DNA of 64,000 bases from Euborellia annulipes (Eukaryota; Arthropoda; Insecta; Dermaptera; Anisolabididae), in assembly GCA_023213315.1 (NCBI GenBank), contig JAKCPI010031637.1, forward strand, positions 62,001 to 126,000, read 5' to 3'. This document shows positions 11,176 through 22,029 of the stretch, in pieces. Position 1 is the first letter of the stretch. Every line of letters starts with the position of its first letter. The translations under genes and the position numbers were made by a program. Below the pieces are notes generated by a model. It was not told where the DNA came from. It ran no database searches and was given only the letters and a program-made list of their open reading frames with translations.

Positions 11176-11722
11176 TACTTTCTCTTATCTATATATGTTA
11201 ATATATAAAGAGAAAGTATTGGATTCATGTCAAAAAAAAATCTGGTGTGACTGACACAGCACACAACTTTCTCTTACCTTCGGTAATCGAAACTTGTGTT
11301 CTGTGCTTGTCACACCAGATTTTGTGTCAAAATATATTTAGTTTCCGCCAATATATTAGAAATTTAAGATGTCAAAATTATAAACATGGGAAAATATTTA
11401 TATTTTGTTACCATGGCAACCATTTCTCCTATCTTCCCTATGAAATACAAGAGTAAAGTGTGCTTCAAACAATTTTGAGGGCAAAACGAGAATATACATT
11501 TGAAAGAGCATCTAATAAATAATTGATTTTTGAATTTTAATCAAAATCGTTAGAGCGAATTTTGAGAAAGTCGAAAAAAACTGAAAAAGTACATCAGTAA
11601 AGTACTAGTACTCTTTGGCCGATTTTGATTAAAAGCTTATTTTTCCGGTCCCGGGAGATGTTTAACTTTAATATAAAATTTCAGCCTCATAGCTCAATTC
11701 CTTCATCCTTAAAATTGAACAC

Positions 11723-11754
<32 letters not shown>

Positions 11755-11931
11755 CCACCCACCCACCCACCCACCCACCCACCCACCCACAGACAGACCA
11801 TGTCGCGAAAACCACTTTTTGGATTCAGGGGCCTCAAAACGTGTATATCCATCAAAATCTCGACATGAATTTTTGAATGAATAATACTTTTCTCTATATA
11901 TATATTACATATATACATAGGTAAGAGAAAT
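11176..11931 (+). mobile_element. snapback element copy 4, full length, preceded by an inverted tail fragment
   Basis: 11,176-11,234 is a tail hairpin plus ATTGGATTCATGTCAAAAA in minus orientation. It abuts a complete plus copy starting at TCTGGTGTGAC (11,241) and ending in TAGGTAAGAGAAA. The internal microsatellite (CACC/CA, about 11,722-11,791) is the second longest in the window. The inverted junction is formed at the A-rich boundary of both pieces. Confidence 0.85.
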
Positions 11932-11978
11932 TAAAAATTCAAAGGCCTATATACATGTATAATATTCAGTATGTAATT

Positions 11979-12023
11979 CGCTTCTGAAGATGACACATAT
12001 GGTGTCGAAATACGTATAAAGTG
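11979..12023 (+). ncRNA. hammerhead-ribozyme-like motif with an 8-nt palindromic stem III (family C)
   Basis: CTGAAGA 11,984-11,990, extra T 11,991, stem II GACAC 11,992-11,996 with GTGTC 12,002-12,006, and GAA followed by ATACGTAT (12,010-12,017), which is self-complementary. Cleavage residue A 12,018. Stem I is CGCTT 11,979-11,983 with AAGTG 12,019-12,023 (one G-U pair). The longer palindrome replaces the ACGU of other motifs and argues for a dimeric fold. Confidence 0.65.
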
Positions 12024-12159
12024 TAATATCAAATTAATATATTATTGAAACAGAAAACCTTGTGAATTTAATTCTCTTATTAAAGCATAATGTTTCAACT
12101 AGAGCCAACGGTTACCAGTTTAAAATTAAGCCTCTATGTATACTGTAATAATGTACCAG

Positions 12160-12280
12160 TATATTAGTGGAAACTAAATATACGTCGACTTGAAAAAATC
12201 TGGTGGAACAAGCACAGAGCACAACTTTCGATTACCGAAGGTAAGAGAAAGTTGTGTGCTGTGCGACTAGTCACACCAGA
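12160..12280 (-). mobile_element. snapback element copy 5, head hairpin only
   Basis: CACACCAGA end, both hairpin arms and the first bases beyond (ACGTATATTTAGTTTCC on the minus strand) remain. The rest is missing. Confidence 0.8.
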
Positions 12281-12393
12281 TTTTTTCTATTCAGTTAACA
12301 AAAAAATAAATTCAGAGTTAGTTGATTGAATTTTATCAAAATTTAGAGATAGCATTCACGGGTGTAAAGTTAGGTGAAAAATAAAACCATATT

Positions 12394-12433
12394 ACTAACG
12401 TTTCGTAAACTTGAAGTGAACTTTGTCAGGTTA
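12394..12433 (-). ncRNA. hammerhead-like remnant
   Basis: Minus strand CTGACAAAGTTCAC...TTTACGAAACGTT. The spacing and GAAACGUU end fit, but the core CUGACAA lacks G8 and stem I does not pair. Probably an inactive relative. Confidence 0.3.
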
Positions 12434-12751
12434 GACCTTAATAAGTATCTAATATTTTCCCTAATAGTGCACGAGAGTTCTAAGAAAAGTATGCAAATTC
12501 TTTTTATTTTTCACCAAATTCTTTCCCACTAAAATAAAAAAAAATATACTGTATTTTTTATATTTAATCAAGAGATTAAGTTTTTAATGTACTAGCCTAT
12601 TTAGTAATATATTAGCCGAAATAAGCGATTTTTCCTCTTCGAATTAATTTTTGTAAACTCCTATTGTGGTTTTATTAATCAAAACTAAAACTTATTTTTT
12701 TTTTTTAAGGAGTTTAATTAAAAATAATCATTTATTTTGCTTACCTTTAGA

Positions 12752-12888
12752 AGATTTGATAAGACAGTAATTTATTATATTTCGGACATTCCGTATACAT
12801 CTGGACCTGAAAGTAAAAGATATTTATAAATATAAGCAAGCATACGGAATGTCTGAAATATAATAAATAATTACTATCTAATCAAATT
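12752..12888. repeat. short-arm palindrome, 42-44 bp arms
   Basis: TTATTATATTTCGGACATTCCGTAT (12,770-12,794) is mirrored by ATACGGAATGTCTGAAATATAATAA. Spacer about 45 bp. The GUCCGAAAUA part resembles the 3' half of the ribozyme motifs, so this may be another palindromic relative. Confidence 0.55.
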
Positions 12889-12899
12889 TAATAATAAAT

Positions 12900-13780
12900 A
12901 TAATAAAGATAAATTTTATAAGAGAAATCATTCATGTACCTATTTATAAATACTGTACCTATTTCAACGCATTTAAAATTATTATTAATAATATCTTTTT
13001 ATTAAATTTACCATTTAAATAATATATCGTTATATTATTCAAATTCTTAATTGGCGTCTATCGTAATTTATAACTTATTAATATTCATTATTTTTTCTTA
13101 TCTTTTTCCTTAAAATGTTGTTTTTATACTATACTAAGTGGGGGTCTTGGTTTTTTAAGGAATTTTTTGAAAATACTGGGATATTTTCTGGTCTTAAGTG
13201 CGGTCGATAGTCGACACTGTAAGCAAGGGTGTCCCGTCCCGCCTTGAACATTTTCCCGCCCGCGAGATTCATCCCACACTTACGACCTATTTATTTTTTA
13301 ATGCCCAAAATAGGGAAAAACCAATATATTCAAAAAATATTTATACATTATTTGATTTTAAATTAATATTATTCTTGCAAATACTTCTTTACAATGTGCG
13401 TTTACTATCATCATTAATATATTATCTGACAGTTTACATGTAAGAATAATAGTAAACACAATAATAATAATAACGCAATATAATGGGTCCAAATCTAATA
13501 TGGGGATTAGGGTGGTCCTTATTTTCTGACTTTTTAATTCAAGAACCCCCGCCCCCTATTTTTTTCCTTTTGTTCTAAGGATCAATTTGACACCTCATTT
13601 TTTCAAATCGGACGCCGGGAACAGGTGCCGCATCGAGCTTGAAGTGGCGGATTGAGCGATAATTCTGACACAATCAGTTCCAACCCTGGGCCTTGTAACG
13701 GCACAAAAGATGTGACTGATGCTTTCTAAACAAAGCTATCTTATTGTTGTATATGACAGGGACACCTTAAGAAACTTTCA
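12900..13780. other. AT-rich DNA with two CG-rich patches
   Basis: A CpG-rich stretch at 13,198-13,285 (CCCGTCCCGCC, TTCCCGCCCGCGAG) and another at 13,610-13,700 contrast with the surroundings. No terminal repeats or coding similarity were found. Decayed MITE ends are one possibility. Confidence 0.35.
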
Positions 13781-13782
13781 TT

Positions 13783-13825
13783 GGCACTGAGGATGGCAGC
13801 TGTTATGGTTGCCGAAACGTCTGCC
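13783..13825 (+). ncRNA. hammerhead-ribozyme-like motif
   Basis: Stem I GGCA 13,783-13,786 with TGCC 13,822-13,825; CTGAGGA 13,787-13,793; extra T 13,794; stem II GGCA 13,795-13,798 with TGCC 13,810-13,813; GAAAC 13,814-13,818; GTC 13,819-13,821. All helices pair perfectly. The sequence after it (AATAAATAATTAATACAAAA) recurs at 20,847-20,866, pointing to a shared element. Confidence 0.7.
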
Positions 13826-13919
13826 TTCATCTGACTGCAGAATTAGAAGTCGAAACGTTATTTTTAATAAATAATTAATACAAAATGTGGTCTATAATTA
13901 AAAACTCCCATAATAATAA

Positions 13920-14330
13920 TAACCCCTGGTCTAAGAAATAAAAAATACCAGAGATGGTGGGGGTTGGACCGAAAACTAAAAAAATACAGAAAAGAGTTTT
14001 TGATAAGATGCCTTTATTAAAATATTTTATATCCTTTATTTATTAGGGGGGTAAGAGTACAAAAAATTGTTTGTCTTGGAGTATACCCTTAAAATAATGG
14101 TCCAAAAAAAATGGGATCTGAATTTGAAATAAAATTTTAGATAACCACTTGGTGTTTAGCAGAGCAATGAGGGAGGGGGTAATAACAGCCACTTGAAACA
14201 TTTTCTCAATCCTCATTCAAAAGAATGAAATGCTGGAAATGTTTTCCACTTTTTTTTATGAATTTAAATGTCCGCCTGGTAATTAATAGAGTTGGTGGCA
14301 TCTTATGCAAGAAATATAAGCAAAACAGAT
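13920..14330. other. AT-rich intergenic DNA
   Basis: No gene or element recognised. The reading frame that crosses 14,206-14,496 on the minus strand has no family signature. Confidence 0.4.
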
Positions 14331-14640
14331 CGGCTACGCAGTGAGGTTGCATGTGATTAATCGCAGCTACGCACACGACAACGACTTCCTGCAGGGCTGC
14401 CAACGTAGCAATGCCTGCCTGCCTGCCTGCCCTTATATAAGAAACCCCCTCTGTGTTCGCGTAGACTATCAAAAAGTCATTTCCGGTAGAAGCCATTCAA
14501 AAGAAAGAAAGAAAAAAAGAGCTCTTGTATTCATTCGCCCGATCAAACTCTGAATGAATTCGCAATGAATGGCGGACGACGAGAGAGAATGCAATTGGCA
14601 AAGACCCTAAAAGCCAATGAATGAACACGACAGGATATTC
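14330..14640. other. CG-rich island with GCCT repeats
   Basis: Raised G+C with several CpGs, (GCCT)n near 14,412-14,431, ATGAATG repeats and GACGACGAGAGAGA at 14,576. It has the look of the other islands and may be regulatory or 5'-exonic. No TATA box plus initiator pair stands out. Confidence 0.35.
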
Positions 14641-15425
14641 GTGGGCAAATTTTAATACAAAATTCGAATAATTGCATCTTAGGAGGTAATCTTTTTTTTT
14701 TTTTTTAACGAATCACTCAACCAAAGAGCCGGTCACTCAATTGAAAGGTGTTATTTCTTGGTAGAGATTATAAACTTCTTTTTTTTTTATTTAAATCATT
14801 TTAAGAAATAAATAAATAAAAAAGGAAGACCTTAGCAACAAAAAAGAGTTCCGTTTTGAAATTAGTTTTTGAATGAATGATTTTTACCTTCTTAAAAAGT
14901 TTGGTAGAATTACGTTTTTTTATTTCTTAAAGCCTAATGAGTTTTAGATATAAAGAATCATGATCATTAAATGACTCGTTCAATCTTTTCGGATTTCAAC
15001 AATCAAAAAATCTGGTGTATTATTTAACCAAAAAAAAAAATAAATAAATAAAAACAAAGTGTTCCGTTTTTGGGATTCAGAGAGGATAGGATATCTCTTA
15101 ATGTTAGACCTTGGAAATAAACGAAACCAAATAAAGATAAGGTGTTTAGTTTATCAACTCCCCTTCTCTCTTTCTCTCTTCTTTGTCAATATTATTTTCA
15201 TTTTTTTTTTTATTATTATTATTATACCAAGTATCTAACAGCTACTGGATTAAGATGGCCTTAAATCAAGCTGCTAGGGGGATGAAAAGAACGAAACATG
15301 GCAAACAAAATCATCTCTAAATAGGCTACTTGAAGTTCAATCCGAAATAAAGAAACTTTCTAATCAAATAAGCATTTAAATATTTTATAACAAAAGGTTG
15401 AATGGAAAGCCAAGAAAAAAAAGAT
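14640..15425. other. AT-rich intergenic DNA
   Basis: Poly-T runs and AAATAAAT repeats. A 10-bp AATCTGGTGT scrap of the snapback head lies at 15,009. Nothing coding. Confidence 0.5.
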
Positions 15426-15465
15426 TGTCTGAAGATGACACACCTAATGTCGAAATACTTTAATA
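15426..15465 (+). ncRNA. degenerate hammerhead-like motif (family C)
   Basis: CTGAAGATGACA...TGTCGAAATAC matches the motif at 11,979, but the palindromic stem III is destroyed (ATACTTTA). The shared downstream text ATGTTTCAACTAG (12,089 and 15,519) confirms the same family. Confidence 0.55.
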
Positions 15466-15559
15466 AAACAATTTGAAACACCTAACCTAGTATATAATGT
15501 AAATTCCCTATATTGCTATGTTTCAACTAGTGCCTACGGTCGCCGGTATCAATTTAATA

Positions 15560-17890
15560 ATTCAAGAAAGCAAAAGTGATTTAGAATAAAATGTTTTCTT
15601 AGTCAGAAAAATAAAATAAAATTCAATTGCCAATAATTGAGAATTTTGAGCCAAGAATATACAAAGAACAATTAAAAACGTTTCTTTTTTCTAACGTTTT
15701 GAGAATTTGTTCATCCTTTTTTTTATTATAATTCCAATGAGTCAGATATTTCAATTTCAAACTTGAGAAATCAATCTAAACTCAAATATTAAATCTCTCA
15801 TATTGTAGAGTGGTAAAAAATTTACAATTATAAAACTATGAAAGATTTTTTTTGAACAATTAGAGGAACTATTTTCTATTAAATTTTACTGGTAGTTTTC
15901 AAATAATATTATGTTGAGTGTTGTCCTCCCTCAGATACCCATTTCTTCATTAAAAAAGACTTGTTAAAATCTAATTAAATATCCGGAGTTTCATAAATTA
16001 GTTATGTTAGGTTGCAAGGTGAGCAACCCAATCGAAGATTTTTTTGATTAATTGTCCCAGATGTCCTCTAGAACGGACACCAAATGGAAGTTTTGTTTTG
16101 TTTTTTTAAGTGAAACTTTTATTACATCGCCTCAAATTTTCATGTCGCGTTACAAGCCGTGAGGTCAGGGGCGACTCACATCAGGTTTCTTTATTACGCT
16201 ACGAGAGTGCGTGTTATTGTTTTTATTTATATATTTTTTATATATCTATATCTATATCTAATTATATAAAATTATAAAAAGACAAAGTTTGTCTGTTTGT
16301 CTGCCAATCTGTCTGTCTGTAACGCATAGACCCAGAAACTATTGAACAGATTTTCATGGTTTTTTTTTTTTTTTTTGCTACTGTTAGATGACCTCTAATG
16401 GCAAAATCAGGCTGAGAAACAAATTGTATAACTAGATCAGCTCAAATAAAAGTTGGGTTTGTGGTCAAATGAAAACTCAGGGTTGTGGGTTAGCACTATC
16501 TCCAGCCAACTTCTTTTTTGATTGATACTGGCTGCGAGGATGCAATTCCGTGAGAAATAAAACAGCCAAATCTTTTCAGGAATGCCTTAGACTAGTGCTA
16601 AATAATTAATATTTTGTTGTACAGATTTTGTTTCGAATTTAGTTTTGGAATCTACTTAAATTTTAATATGACCTCAGAAAATTACAAAAAATAGAATCTT
16701 TCAAGAACAGGTAAGAGTTTTATTAAGTCGGGACTTTTTGTAAAGTCATGGAGTGTGGGTCTTTATAATTTAAGAAAAACCGGAATACAGCTCCCATTGA
16801 GCGCATTAATACTTACAAAAAAAAATACAGATTTTTTTGGACTGAACCAAGCTCGAAACGTCAGTAAGCAAATGTATAACCTGTCTTCCTATTTTCAATA
16901 AAAAAATCTACAGCCAACACGAATCAGACTCTTCCTATAATCTCCATCAAACGAAATCTGCTATAGTGAATTGGGTCAGGAACTGATTTTCTGTTTTCCT
17001 GGTATCAGCGATACAATATCATGATTTCTCAATAATTTAGGACAACGAATAATAGTGCCTTTCATCCAAGAATGCAAAATAAATTTTGGCAAGGTTATTT
17101 AAATACCAAATTTCAAATAGGCAAATAAATTTCTAACTTTTTAAGATATAGTATCTTAATAAAAATAATTTATAGCCTATGCATTTAATTAAATAAAGTT
17201 TGTTTGTTTTTTAGTATTAAAAGAAAAAAAAAATTTTAATTTATTTATCCTTATAGAAAAATGTGAGGGGAGAGATGGAGAAATCATCTTGTGAGTGAAT
17301 AGAGGAGCTACGTACGTATTCTCTCTGTATGTTGGTCACTTTCATTTGTTTATTCATGATTTATCAATGAAAAATATAGCCGGCGGCCTTGGCCTTGGGA
17401 GAAGAGAACTGCTACCAAGATCGTTGTTTTTTTAATTTTTTTTTTTTTTTTTTTTTATTGCCCTCTTGCCAACAGCGGTATTATTATAATTCCGAGGAAG
17501 ACTTTCTCTCGTTAAGTAGGACCAGCAATGGTTGAATTTCGGATGATGAGAATAATCACTAAAAGGAAGTATTAATCTAGAGGAAGTTTATTTTTTGATT
17601 GATTAAATAATCAAACTGGACAAAGTTGAAGAGAGATAATAAAGATAAACATCGAAAATTTTTAGGGACTTTTAGTATTTTAATTGAGTCAAAGATGTTG
17701 GTTGGCAGCACAAAAAATTATTCTGATTTGATAGCAACTGCGTACTTAAGCATTGTATGGTCAGATCCTTTTTTGGTGAGTAAATGATTAAAAATTCTTC
17801 TAAAATAGTACAGTATAGCGATTTGCCTTATTAATAAAATATTCATCAGAATTTTATCTTAGAAAATGTTCGATTACTTGTTCACTAAAA
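15560..17890. other. AT-rich intergenic DNA with a CTGT-repeat-bearing repeat
   Basis: At 16,262-16,600 GACAAAGTTTGTCTGTTTGTCTG, then CTGTCTGTCTGT and CAGAAACTATTGAACAGATT, resembles the style of interspersed repeats common in arthropods, but I cannot delimit it. A weak GAAACGTCAGT at 16,854 has no full ribozyme core. Poly-T at 17,430-17,457. No gene recognised. Confidence 0.4.
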
Positions 17891-17892
17891 AA

Positions 17893-18539
17893 TCTGGTGT
17901 GACTGGCGCACAGCACACAACTTTCTCTCACCTTCGGTAATCGAAAGTTGTGTACTGTGCTTGTCACACCAGATTTTTTGTGTCGACATGTATTTAGTTT
18001 CGGACAGTACGGTACATTCGATTTTCAAGATGTAAAATTTATAAGTATGGGAAAATATTTATACTGTATTTTGTTACCATGGCAACCATTTCTCCTATCT
18101 TTCCTATGAAGTACAAGAGTAAACTGGTCTTCAGAAGATTTCAATGGCAAAATAAGAATATACATCTTAAAGAGCATCTAAAAAATAATTGATTTTTTGT
18201 ATTTTAATCAAAATCATTGGAGCGAATTTTGAGAAAATCGAAAAAAACTGAAAAAGTGCATCAGTAAAGTACTAGTACTCTTTGGCCAATTTCGTTCAAA
18301 AGCTTCTGGTCACGTCCCAGGGGAGTGCCTAACTTAAATATAAAATTTCAATCTTCTAGCACTTTTCGTTCTTGGGGTATTTTTTTCACAGACACACAGA
18401 CAGACCATGTCGCGAAAACCACTTTTTTGGATTCAGGGGACCTCAAAACGTGAAGATCCATCAAAATCTCGACATCGAATTTTTGACATGAATCGCAATA
18501 CTTTCTCTCTCTATATATATATAGAGGTAAGAGAAAGTA
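17893..18539 (+). mobile_element. snapback element copy 6, full length
   Basis: Perfectly laid-out copy: head hairpin 17,893-17,976, GTGTCGACATGTATTTAG, CCATGGCAACCATTTCTCC, GTACTAGTACTC, GACCATGTCGCGAAAACC, TCGAATTTTTGACATGAATC and tail hairpin to AGAGGTAAGAGAAAGTA. The internal microsatellite is minimal here (CACAGACACACAGACAG), so this is close to an unexpanded form. Confidence 0.9.
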
Positions 18540-18722
18540 AAAATTGTGGACTTAATCAAATTTTTTCTCGGCTAGTTCCTTCTATAAGGAAATTAATAAT
18601 TACTAGGGAATCCTTTTCAACTACTTATCATAAATTTATTTATTAAATTAAGCGACCACGCAATGAAGAAATCCGCCTCAGTACTTAATAGAAGTAGAAA
18701 TATTTGTTTCCTTTAGATTTTA

Positions 18723-19352
18723 TTTTATTTATTTTTATTTATTTATTTATTTATTCAAACATGTACATAGGGCAGGTTGCCCTCATAGTGTACACAGTAA
18801 ATTTGTCATACATTTATTAAGCACCCACTTATATCCATCGATCATTCGACTCGCGACAGTGTTGGGCAGGAATCAGGTGACCAAGTTTCCGATCAAAAAC
18901 GGCGCCATATCTGTCTCTCAAAATCTCCCAGAACTCTCACCCCCAGATGGTCGGATAGCAGGGAACGGAAGGTTTTGAAATTGGAAGCTCCACGGACATG
19001 CAGGGGGAGGGCATTCCAAACTCTGCTGCTAGTAACAGCGAAAGATCGTGACATAAGGCCCGATGTATGTCTCGGGCAATCCAAACCCCGTGCCCTGGTG
19101 GAAGTGCCGGGAGACAGAATATCGTAAATATAGGGTGGGAGGCGCGTACAGATAACATGGTAGATGAAGGTCGCATATCTAAATCTCCTGTAAGAATCCC
19201 AATCACCACCCAAGATCCCCCCAACAAGACGGGAGACGTGGTCTCTAGGTCTTAGGTCATATATATACCTGACACAGTTATTGAAAGCTACCCGGAGCCT
19301 CTGTGCAGATAAGCTGTCAATATTATAGAAAACCACGTCCCCATACAGAAAA
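18723..19352 (-). mobile_element. 5'-truncated CR1/Jockey-type LINE with AAAT-repeat tail and target duplication
   Basis: The minus strand begins inside the end of ORF2 (YGDVVFYNIDSL) and stays open for about 150 codons to a stop at 18,893. It shows the conserved post-RT segment: LRVAFNNCVRYIYDLR, DHVS, RLPPYIYDIL, SFAVTSSRVWNALPLHVR and FKTFRSLLSDHLG. A 140-bp 3' untranslated region leads into an (AAAT)n tail (18,723-18,756). A 9-bp duplication TAGATTTTA sits at 18,714-18,722 and 19,353-19,361. The open frame suggests a fairly recent insertion. The reverse transcriptase and endonuclease are lost through 5' truncation. Confidence 0.85.
18893..19352 (-). pseudogene. LINE ORF2 C-terminal fragment
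   Basis: About 150 residues, uninterrupted. The block NALPLHVRGASNFKTFRSLL is the widely shared C-terminal signature of insect and crustacean CR1/Jockey/L2-like ORF2 proteins, downstream of the reverse transcriptase catalytic palm, which is absent. Not expected to have activity. A start codon is not needed because the frame runs into the truncated end. Confidence 0.85.
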
Positions 19353-19364
19353 TAGATTTTAGTT

Positions 19365-20383
19365 CTTTTTATTTATATTATGATTTAGTACTGAAGCAGG
19401 TTTATTTATTACAAGGCTAAGTCGCCAGCTACTTGACCATGGATTAAGAAACCAAGAAACCCAAGACCAGTGACACAAATTAAATATTATATTTCAAAAG
19501 TCTAATTTTTTAATCAACAATTTTGCATGATTAGTACAATATGAAGAAAAAAAAATGCAAATTCCACTCTCTTGAGAAAATTTTCACAGTAAAAATAAAA
19601 CATAGACTATCTGAATGACCCCTGCAGTCAGCATTAGCATATCTTGAATTTAAAATTTCATCATTCATTTTATAGCAAAAATTTTTTAAAACAAAAAAAA
19701 AAAAAAACATTTTAATTATTCTTTATTTATTTATTTATTTATTTAAAAGACATGTGATTGAAAATACGAGAAAAAAAATTTCCTCCATCTCTTTCTCATG
19801 AAATCAAAGAGCCATTCTATCTTCATTCTAAATATAAAGACGACTTTGTTTGAGGAAATTTGAATACTTCTGAAGTATGCCAGAGTGGATGAATATCTAT
19901 CTCTCGTGTGTGTGTGTGTGTTTGCTTATGCATGTGTCTGTGTGTATGTTCAAATGGGTGTGCGCAAAGTATTGCAAAAAAAAGAAAAAAAAATTATCTA
20001 ATTAAAAATATATCGATGTTATATAATGATTAAGAATCAAATATAGATTCATTCATAAAATGTTGAAATGAAATAAAAATTTTTTTTTTTAATGAATCTT
20101 CTTGAAATTTAACCTCAATGAGGACAAATTAAAATATTTTTTTAATGTTAATTTGAAATGAAATGTAATCTCGTAATTTAAATATAACCTAAAAATTGAG
20201 AAGGTTAAGGACGAATATCATATTTTGGTGTGTAATTAAAAAAAAAAAAATTCTCTGTGTTTATTTAGAACACGTAGTCTGTAGTAGCGTTAAAGGACTT
20301 TTTTTCGACACCGATATATTTATCGACGAACTCTATGTAGCTTCCAAAGCCGAAAAAAAACTCATATTGGTTTTAACTATAAT
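19365..20383. other. AT-rich intergenic DNA
   Basis: Contains (TTTA)n 19,721-19,744 and a short GT microsatellite 19,904-19,920. No gene recognised. Confidence 0.5.
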
Positions 20384-20635
20384 CCTGGCCCCGGGTTTGG
20401 CGTAGTAAGTAGCGTGCCTACCTCCTATACCAAACGTCGCGGGTTCGGACCAGGCAGTCCGATGATTTTATTTTAGCCATTTGGATACCAGATGGCTTAA
20501 ATAGAAATGCCTGACCCCACAATAGATATATTCTCTACAACGGTTATCGTCAAAGTCTTATATGGCCTAAGTTGCCGAAAAGACTGCATGAATGTGTATG
20601 TGAATGTGAGTGTGAATGAGACAAAAAGTGTGAAC
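20384..20635 (+). repeat. tRNA-derived SINE, family 1
   Basis: Head GGGTTTGGCGTAGTAAGTAG (A-box-like) and CGCGGGTTCGGACC (B-box-like), then GGCAGTCCGATGATTTTATT, TTTGGATACCAGATGGCTTA, GGCCTAAGTTGCCGAAAAGAC and a TGTGAATG-type tail. This is the most complete member. Minus-strand copies are at 4,534 and 41,472, fragments at 28,440, 55,222 and 61,327. Confidence 0.75.
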
Positions 20636-20639
20636 TATA

Positions 20640-21055
20640 ATCCAATCTGATTGTTGTTAAAATTGTTCGGTAGAATTTTAGCGAGTTTTTGAATTTAATT
20701 TTTTAATATAGATGGTACAAAATATTGTTATTAAATTATTCCGATAATATTTACAATACAATAATCAAACCTTAAAATCTAATTAACATTTTTCTCATTT
20801 ATTGTTACAATAAGTTTTTTGAAATGGTGTAAAGTATTTATATTATTAATAAATAATTAATACAAAACGTGGTAATATAATTAAAAACTGAGAATAATAA
20901 TTATAATACAAACCACAAAAGCTTTAATAAACACATTCGTAATAAAAGTTGTATTTGAATGATGAAAATATCTTTGCTTTTTAAATTCCAACTTTTTCTA
21001 GATAAATTTAATTTTTTTTCAACAATTAAAAAAAAAAATGAATTTTTTAGCACCC
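20640..21055. other. AT-rich intergenic DNA
   Basis: Includes a segment (AATAATTAATACAAAACGTG, 20,850) shared with the downstream flank of the ribozyme motif at 13.8 kb. Nothing else recognised. Confidence 0.4.
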
Positions 21056-21057
21056 AA

Positions 21058-21126
21058 AAAGTCCATTTATTTATCGCGGCCCAGTTCCAATCAGCCCGAG
21101 CCCCACGGGTTGGGAACCGCTGATCT
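21058..21126 (-). mobile_element. hAT transposon end (right terminus only)
   Basis: On the minus strand it reads CAGCGGTTCCCAACCCGTGG, the classic hAT terminal inverted repeat type, followed by a GC-rich subterminal stretch. The opposite end and the second target duplication could not be found, so the element is partial. Confidence 0.6.
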
Positions 21127-21129
21127 AAA

Positions 21130-21990
21130 AGAATAAACATTTAACGAAAAACAAACGAAAGTTACAACAATAATAAAATTTGACTCCTTTGCTAATTTTA
21201 AAGCGAATTGTGTTTTGAAAATAAAATTATTAAAAGGAGAGAAAAAAAAACTTATATTAATGGAACTATAGTACCTTAATTTTAAAAAATTAACTTCACA
21301 TTTTAAGTAAGAGAAAGTAAAAAGATAAATTTGCTTTTTAAATGAATATTAAAAACAAAAATAAAGAAAAAATAACAAGTGTTTTTTTGTTTTTGAATAG
21401 AAATAGCAATTAAATATTCACTTGGAATAAATATTCGTTATTTTTGTTCATTCAAAGAGCTAATTATAAATAGGACAAAATCTAAAAATATTATTGAGGT
21501 TTGCGGTTTGATAAACTCAACTTTGAAAGCTGTGTTTTAAAAAGAATAAATATAAATATGTTGATGTTAAAAATGTGTGGCGATCCATTTATTTTACTTT
21601 GATAAATGTGAAAAGAAATGCGGTCTATTTTTTTTTTTTGTTTTTTGCTCTCTTAAAAAAAAAAGAGAGTAAATGAAATGTTTTCATACAAAAGAAAAAA
21701 AATAAATGTTTTGAATAAATGATGATGAATTAATTTTATTTTTAGATATACATAAAAAGAAGATGAGGTAAACTAAACTAGGTCCCCCAGCCTGCTTCCT
21801 TTCATCATTATTTAATACATAACTCGGGGGGTCCTGATTCTGTTCTTTCCCTTCAGCCAGACTGTGTGACGGGGGCCAGCCAGAAAGTGTCGACCCTGAA
21901 CTATGCCAATAATAAAACAAATTAATGCAAAACAGCAATCATTTTATTTACTGTTAAATTCAAAATTTTCTCGATCATATTATATATTCT
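21130..21990. other. AT-rich DNA with one moderately GC-rich stretch
   Basis: 21,780-21,905 is richer in G+C. It contains CAGACTGTGTGACGGGGGCC, related to GACCGTGCGACGGGCCGGC at 46.8 kb and, inverted, to 43.0 kb. No gene recognised. Confidence 0.4.
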
Positions 21991-22029
21991 TTATCAAAAT
22001 TTTAAACATGAGCCACGGGGTTCATAAGC

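Noticed and set aside
14206..14553. 96-codon minus frame and 70-codon plus frame
   Set aside because: No domain, no homologous copy in the window, ordinary codon bias for an island. Chance openness is likely.
16840..16870. Hammerhead motif at GAAACGTCAGT
   Set aside because: No CUGANGA at the right distance and no stem II; only the 3' scrap matches.
18407..18646. 79-codon frame over the snapback tail
   Set aside because: It reads through the hairpin and flank and has no counterpart in other copies.
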